A stretch of 64,000 nucleotides of DNA, taken from positions 3,100,001-3,164,000 of the forward strand of contig NZ_CP015579.1 in the NCBI RefSeq assembly GCF_002163585.1, written 5' to 3'. The DNA comes from Tatumella citrea. GTDB lineage: Bacteria; Pseudomonadota; Gammaproteobacteria; Enterobacterales; Enterobacteriaceae. The translations under genes and the position numbers were made by a program. Under the pieces are notes generated by a model. That model was given only the letters and a program-made list of their open reading frames with translations. It was not told the origin of the DNA and made no database searches. Of this stretch, positions 60,881-64,000 are shown piece after piece; within the stretch, counting starts at the first letter, position 1, and every line of letters begins with the position of its first letter.

Positions 60881-63247
60881 ATGCCTAACGCATTTCGCCC
60901 GCTGTGGTTGAGTATTGCCTGTACGTTACCGGCGCTGGCGCTGGCCGACGACTACAACCAACTGCCTCCGCCATCTCTCAGCAGTGCTGAAAGCGAAAGT
61001 TATACTCTGTATCTGACATTATCCGTCAACGGCACACCGTCGCCTGGCCTGGTGCCGGTTCAGGTGAAAAATGGTCATTACTGGATAGATGCGCTCCCTC
61101 TGTTAAAAGCACATTTGAGGCTCGAACCCCCGTCCGGTTTAACTGATGTTTCAACACTACCGCAGGTACAGGCCCGTTATGATAGTGCCCGACAGATCCT
61201 GAATCTTCAGGTACCCGACCAGTGGCTGCCGGAGCAGCAACTTGGCAGTGGCTTTTCAAAAAACAGCCTTCGTCCGGTCAGCAGCAGTGGACTGTTACTT
61301 AATTATGACTCTTATAGTCTGAGATCCCCTGGCGGCGGAACATCTGCGAATACCTTGCTGGAAGGTCGCTGGTTTGGTGCAGCCGGAACTCTTTCACAAA
61401 CAGGAGTCTGGCGTAACCAGTGGGCCGGGATAAACGCTACACCCTCAGGATATGTCAGATATGATACGGTCTGGAAATACAGCGACATTTCAAAACTCAT
61501 CAGTGTTCAGGTCGGTGATTTTGTCAGTGATTCAGTGACATGGAGCCGCTCAGTACGTATGGGCGGAGTCCGTATCAGTCGTAATTTCACTGTCCGCCCG
61601 GACCTGGTAACGTACCCGTTACTCAACTGGAGCGGCACTGCCGCAGTGCCAGGCACCGTCGATTTATTTGTCAACGGCTATAAAGCCAGCAGTCAGGCCG
61701 TAAATTCCGGACCTTACAGCCTGACCAATGTCCCGTTTATTAACGGTGCCGGAGAAGCTACGGTGGTGACCACCGATGCACTGGGCCGCCAGGTATCCAC
61801 CACCATCCCATTTTATGTATCCAATAAACTACTGGCGAAAGGGCTGAGTGACTTTGATTTTTCAGCAGGAAGTCTGCGCAGAAACTATGGAACTGACAAC
61901 GCAGATTATGGCAATGCTGCGGTTAGCGGGATCTACCGCTATGGACTGAGTAATCAGCTGACAGGGACTGTACACAGTGAAATCAGCAACGGACTGATGC
62001 TGACAGGGCTTGGAGCAGACTTTACTCCGGGCCGGTTGGGCACAGTTAGCCTGTCGGCCAGCAGCAGCCAGAACAACCAGCATGAAAGAGGGTATCAGTA
62101 CACCTCCGGCTGGTCTTATTACAGCAAATTCTGGAGCCTGAATCTTCAGCATATTAGTGTCAGTGGTCATTATCAGGATCTCTCTACTACAGACACCAAC
62201 ATGCAGTTAAGCCGGCAGTCTGACCAGGCCACGGTCAGCATCATCCCGGCCGGTAAAATTTACGGGACTTTTGGGCTGGGCTATTTTTCAGTGCAGGCTA
62301 ATGACGGCACCCGAACCCGACTGGCCAATTTCTCCTGGAGCCATAGCCTGGGGGGAAATTCCAGCCTGAGCCTAAGTCTGAACAGAGACCTTGGCAGCAA
62401 CTCCGTTACCGGAGTCGCACAAATCACCATTCCGTGGGGAGACCAGTCTGTAGTTAACAGCTCCTCCAGTCTTGCGGCCAATGGTCATATCACTAACCGG
62501 CTGGAATATACCCGAACGGCGCCAGTAGATGGCGGCGTTGGCTGGACAGTAGCGCACTCCCTAAGCGGAGACAGCTATAACCAACTGAACCTGACATGGT
62601 TAAACCGTTACTCAAGCCTGAGTGGCGGATATTACGGAACCACTGGTCAGTCGGATCAATGGTTTGAAGCCAGCGGATCTGTCGTCGTTATGGATAATGA
62701 CCTGTTCTTATCTCGCCGGATTAATGACGCTTTTATCGTGGCCGATACTGACGGATACCCGAAAGCCAGTATCAGTTATGAAAACCGCCATGTTGGTGAT
62801 ACTGACCGCAGTGGTCATCTGCTTATCCCCTGGGTTTCAGCCTGGTACCCTGGCAGGGTATCGATTAATACCATGGACTTTCCGACAGATACCGATGTCC
62901 CGGTATCAGAACAAAAAGTCGCCGTACGCGAAGGCAGCGGTGCAATTGTTCATTTCTCCGTAGAGAAAGTACGTTCTGCCGTGCTGACGGTGACCGATCA
63001 ACATCACCATCCCTTACCGGTAGGTACCCCGGTGGATGAGATTAACAGTGGTCAGACTGGAGTCGTCGGCTATGACGGCCAGGCCTGGCTTTCACACCTT
63101 GGGCGGCATAATCAGCTGGAAATTATGACCGCCAACGGAACCTGCCACTATTCCTTTGACTTACCTGAAGACACCCCTGTACCGGCCATTATCGGCCCGA
63201 TAATTTGTCAGTCAGCCCCAGCCCCGGAGGCATTACATGAACATTAA
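60881..63247 (+). CDS. Outer membrane usher (CsuD-like)
   Basis: A 788-residue outer membrane fimbrial usher. Signal peptide about 1-22 (PALALADDY), an N-terminal domain that binds chaperone-subunit complexes, a long beta-barrel (about 130-640) with the plug domain, and a C-terminal domain with VREGSGAIVHFSVEKV and GQAWLSHLGRHNQLEI. It moves pilins across the outer membrane. The next gene starts inside its last codons (11-base overlap). Confidence 0.92.
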   Translation: MPNAFRPLWLSIACTLPALALADDYNQLPPPSLSSAESESYTLYLTLSVNGTPSPGLVPVQVKNGHYWIDALPLLKAHLRLEPPSGLTDVSTLPQVQARYDSARQILNLQVPDQWLPEQQLGSGFSKNSLRPVSSSGLLLNYDSYSLRSPGGGTSANTLLEGRWFGAAGTLSQTGVWRNQWAGINATPSGYVRYDTVWKYSDISKLISVQVGDFVSDSVTWSRSVRMGGVRISRNFTVRPDLVTYPLLNWSGTAAVPGTVDLFVNGYKASSQAVNSGPYSLTNVPFINGAGEATVVTTDALGRQVSTTIPFYVSNKLLAKGLSDFDFSAGSLRRNYGTDNADYGNAAVSGIYRYGLSNQLTGTVHSEISNGLMLTGLGADFTPGRLGTVSLSASSSQNNQHERGYQYTSGWSYYSKFWSLNLQHISVSGHYQDLSTTDTNMQLSRQSDQATVSIIPAGKIYGTFGLGYFSVQANDGTRTRLANFSWSHSLGGNSSLSLSLNRDLGSNSVTGVAQITIPWGDQSVVNSSSSLAANGHITNRLEYTRTAPVDGGVGWTVAHSLSGDSYNQLNLTWLNRYSSLSGGYYGTTGQSDQWFEASGSVVVMDNDLFLSRRINDAFIVADTDGYPKASISYENRHVGDTDRSGHLLIPWVSAWYPGRVSINTMDFPTDTDVPVSEQKVAVREGSGAIVHFSVEKVRSAVLTVTDQHHHPLPVGTPVDEINSGQTGVVGYDGQAWLSHLGRHNQLEIMTANGTCHYSFDLPEDTPVPAIIGPIICQSAPAPEALHEH

Positions 63248-64000
63248 ATTGTTAGCCCTGAGACTGCTATTGTTGTTAGTGGCAGGTATTTCACATTTTG
63301 CCAGGGCAGACTGTAGCACTATCTCGTCCAGCGGAAATTTTGGAACCGTCAGCTCATTTACCTTAGCCAGCACTGCAGAAACTGTTGAAACCGGGTCGGG
63401 TTTCACCTGTTCAGGCGGTTTATTAACCCTGCTCAGTACTAATACTATTACGGCCACCCTGGCCTCCTCCACCGGAGAAAGCGGCACAACGCCACAAATG
63501 GTCAGCAGCTCCGGAGCCAGTTTCCCCTATACTATCTGTGCAGCCTCAGACTGTTCTTCAACGTATTCGATAGGTCAGACCATTACCTGGACATCAACAT
63601 CACTGCTTGGATTACTGGGATTGTTTAATTCCAGTGATGGCACCTTACCACTGTATATCCATACGACGGCTGGGCTGAATGTGCCTGCGGGGACTTATAC
63701 CGATACGATTGTCATCAACTGGAATTATAATATCTGTTTTATCGGCCTGCTGGGGTTGTGTGTCTATACCAACGGTACGGCGACATCCACAGTAGTTTTC
63801 TCAGCTATTGTGACCAATGACTGCGCGATTGTAGATGCGCCAGATGTCGATTTTGGCAGTGCGGCGTTGCCGGCAAATTTTGCATCCATCGCCAGTGCAT
63901 TAACGGTGCGTTGCACCAAAAATGCCGCCTATAAAATTAACCTGACCAGCAGTAATCCGTTGAGCGGCGATTTCCGGCAGATGGCATCAACCAGTGACGG
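63237..64000 (+). CDS. Two-domain SCPU tip adhesin (CsuE-like), cut by window end
   Basis: The ATG at 63237 overlaps the usher end; the frame is open to the last base, at least 254 codons. A signal peptide (about 1-24, ending HFARA) is followed by an SCPU-like domain (Cys in DCSTISSSGNFG, ending AGTYTDTIVINW) with hydrophobic stretches LLGLLGLFNSS and FIGLLGLCVYT, and then the start of a second SCPU domain (TNDCAIVDAPDVDFGSA, TVRCTKNAAYK). Two domains suit the tip adhesin CsuE, which uses hydrophobic loops to stick to abiotic surfaces. The C-terminus is outside. Confidence 0.85.
   Translation, partial: MNIKLLALRLLLLLVAGISHFARADCSTISSSGNFGTVSSFTLASTAETVETGSGFTCSGGLLTLLSTNTITATLASSTGESGTTPQMVSSSGASFPYTICAASDCSSTYSIGQTITWTSTSLLGLLGLFNSSDGTLPLYIHTTAGLNVPAGTYTDTIVINWNYNICFIGLLGLCVYTNGTATSTVVFSAIVTNDCAIVDAPDVDFGSAALPANFASIASALTVRCTKNAAYKINLTSSNPLSGDFRQMASTSD

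Overview
The window is chromosomal DNA of an Enterobacterales bacterium. The block from guaA (15.7 kb) to tadA (58.5 kb) follows the Escherichia coli order: guaAB, xseA, yfgJ, der, bamB, yfgM, hisS, ispG, rodZ, rlmN, ndk, sseA, sseB, pepB, the isc operon, trmJ, suhB, csiE, glyA, hmp, glnB, glrR-qseG-glrK-glmY, purL, mltF, tadA. A pilW gene sits between rodZ and rlmN, and nothing lies between ndk and sseA (E. coli has pbpC and yfhM there). With the moderate G+C this fits the Erwiniaceae (Pantoea/Erwinia/Tatumella-like) better than E. coli itself; the genus is inference.

Left accessory region (1-15.6 kb): a cut AraC-type regulator; an exported beta-propeller of the lactonase family; a minus-strand operon of NCS1 permease, double-domain nitrilase, AmiC-like sensor and AmiR-like ANTAR antiterminator; a divergent mesX-mesD pair for folate-independent methionine synthesis; a DUF3750 protein; a YncE-like propeller; a NiCoT nickel/cobalt permease; the remains of a RelE/ParE-type toxin; a thiol peroxidase of the glutathione peroxidase family; and a GNAT acetyltransferase. 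The nitrilase operon carries a strong intrinsic terminator directly before the permease ribosome site, so the ANTAR protein very probably controls its own operon by antitermination, as AmiR does for the Pseudomonas amidase operon.

Core region (15.6-58.5 kb): housekeeping genes for purine synthesis, DNA repair, ribosome assembly, outer membrane assembly, Fe-S cluster assembly, tRNA/rRNA modification, one-carbon metabolism and nitrogen signalling. Regulatory sites readable in the DNA include PurR-like boxes at guaB, glyA and purL, an NsrR box at hmp, paired IscR sites at iscR, and a sigma-54 promoter with GlrR boxes for the small RNA GlmY. Terminators lie inside the guaB-guaA and iscA-hscB gaps. 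One complete IS4-family element (50956-52368) has split the terminator hairpin downstream of purL and duplicated 12 bases of it.

Right end (58.5-64 kb): an archaic (Csu/spore coat U type) chaperone-usher pilus operon with two short subunits, chaperone, usher and a tip adhesin cut by the window end.

The best candidates for something little described are the AmiC/AmiR-controlled nitrilase operon, whose nitrilase has a catalytically dead second half, and the mesX-mesD pair with a probable MetR operator.
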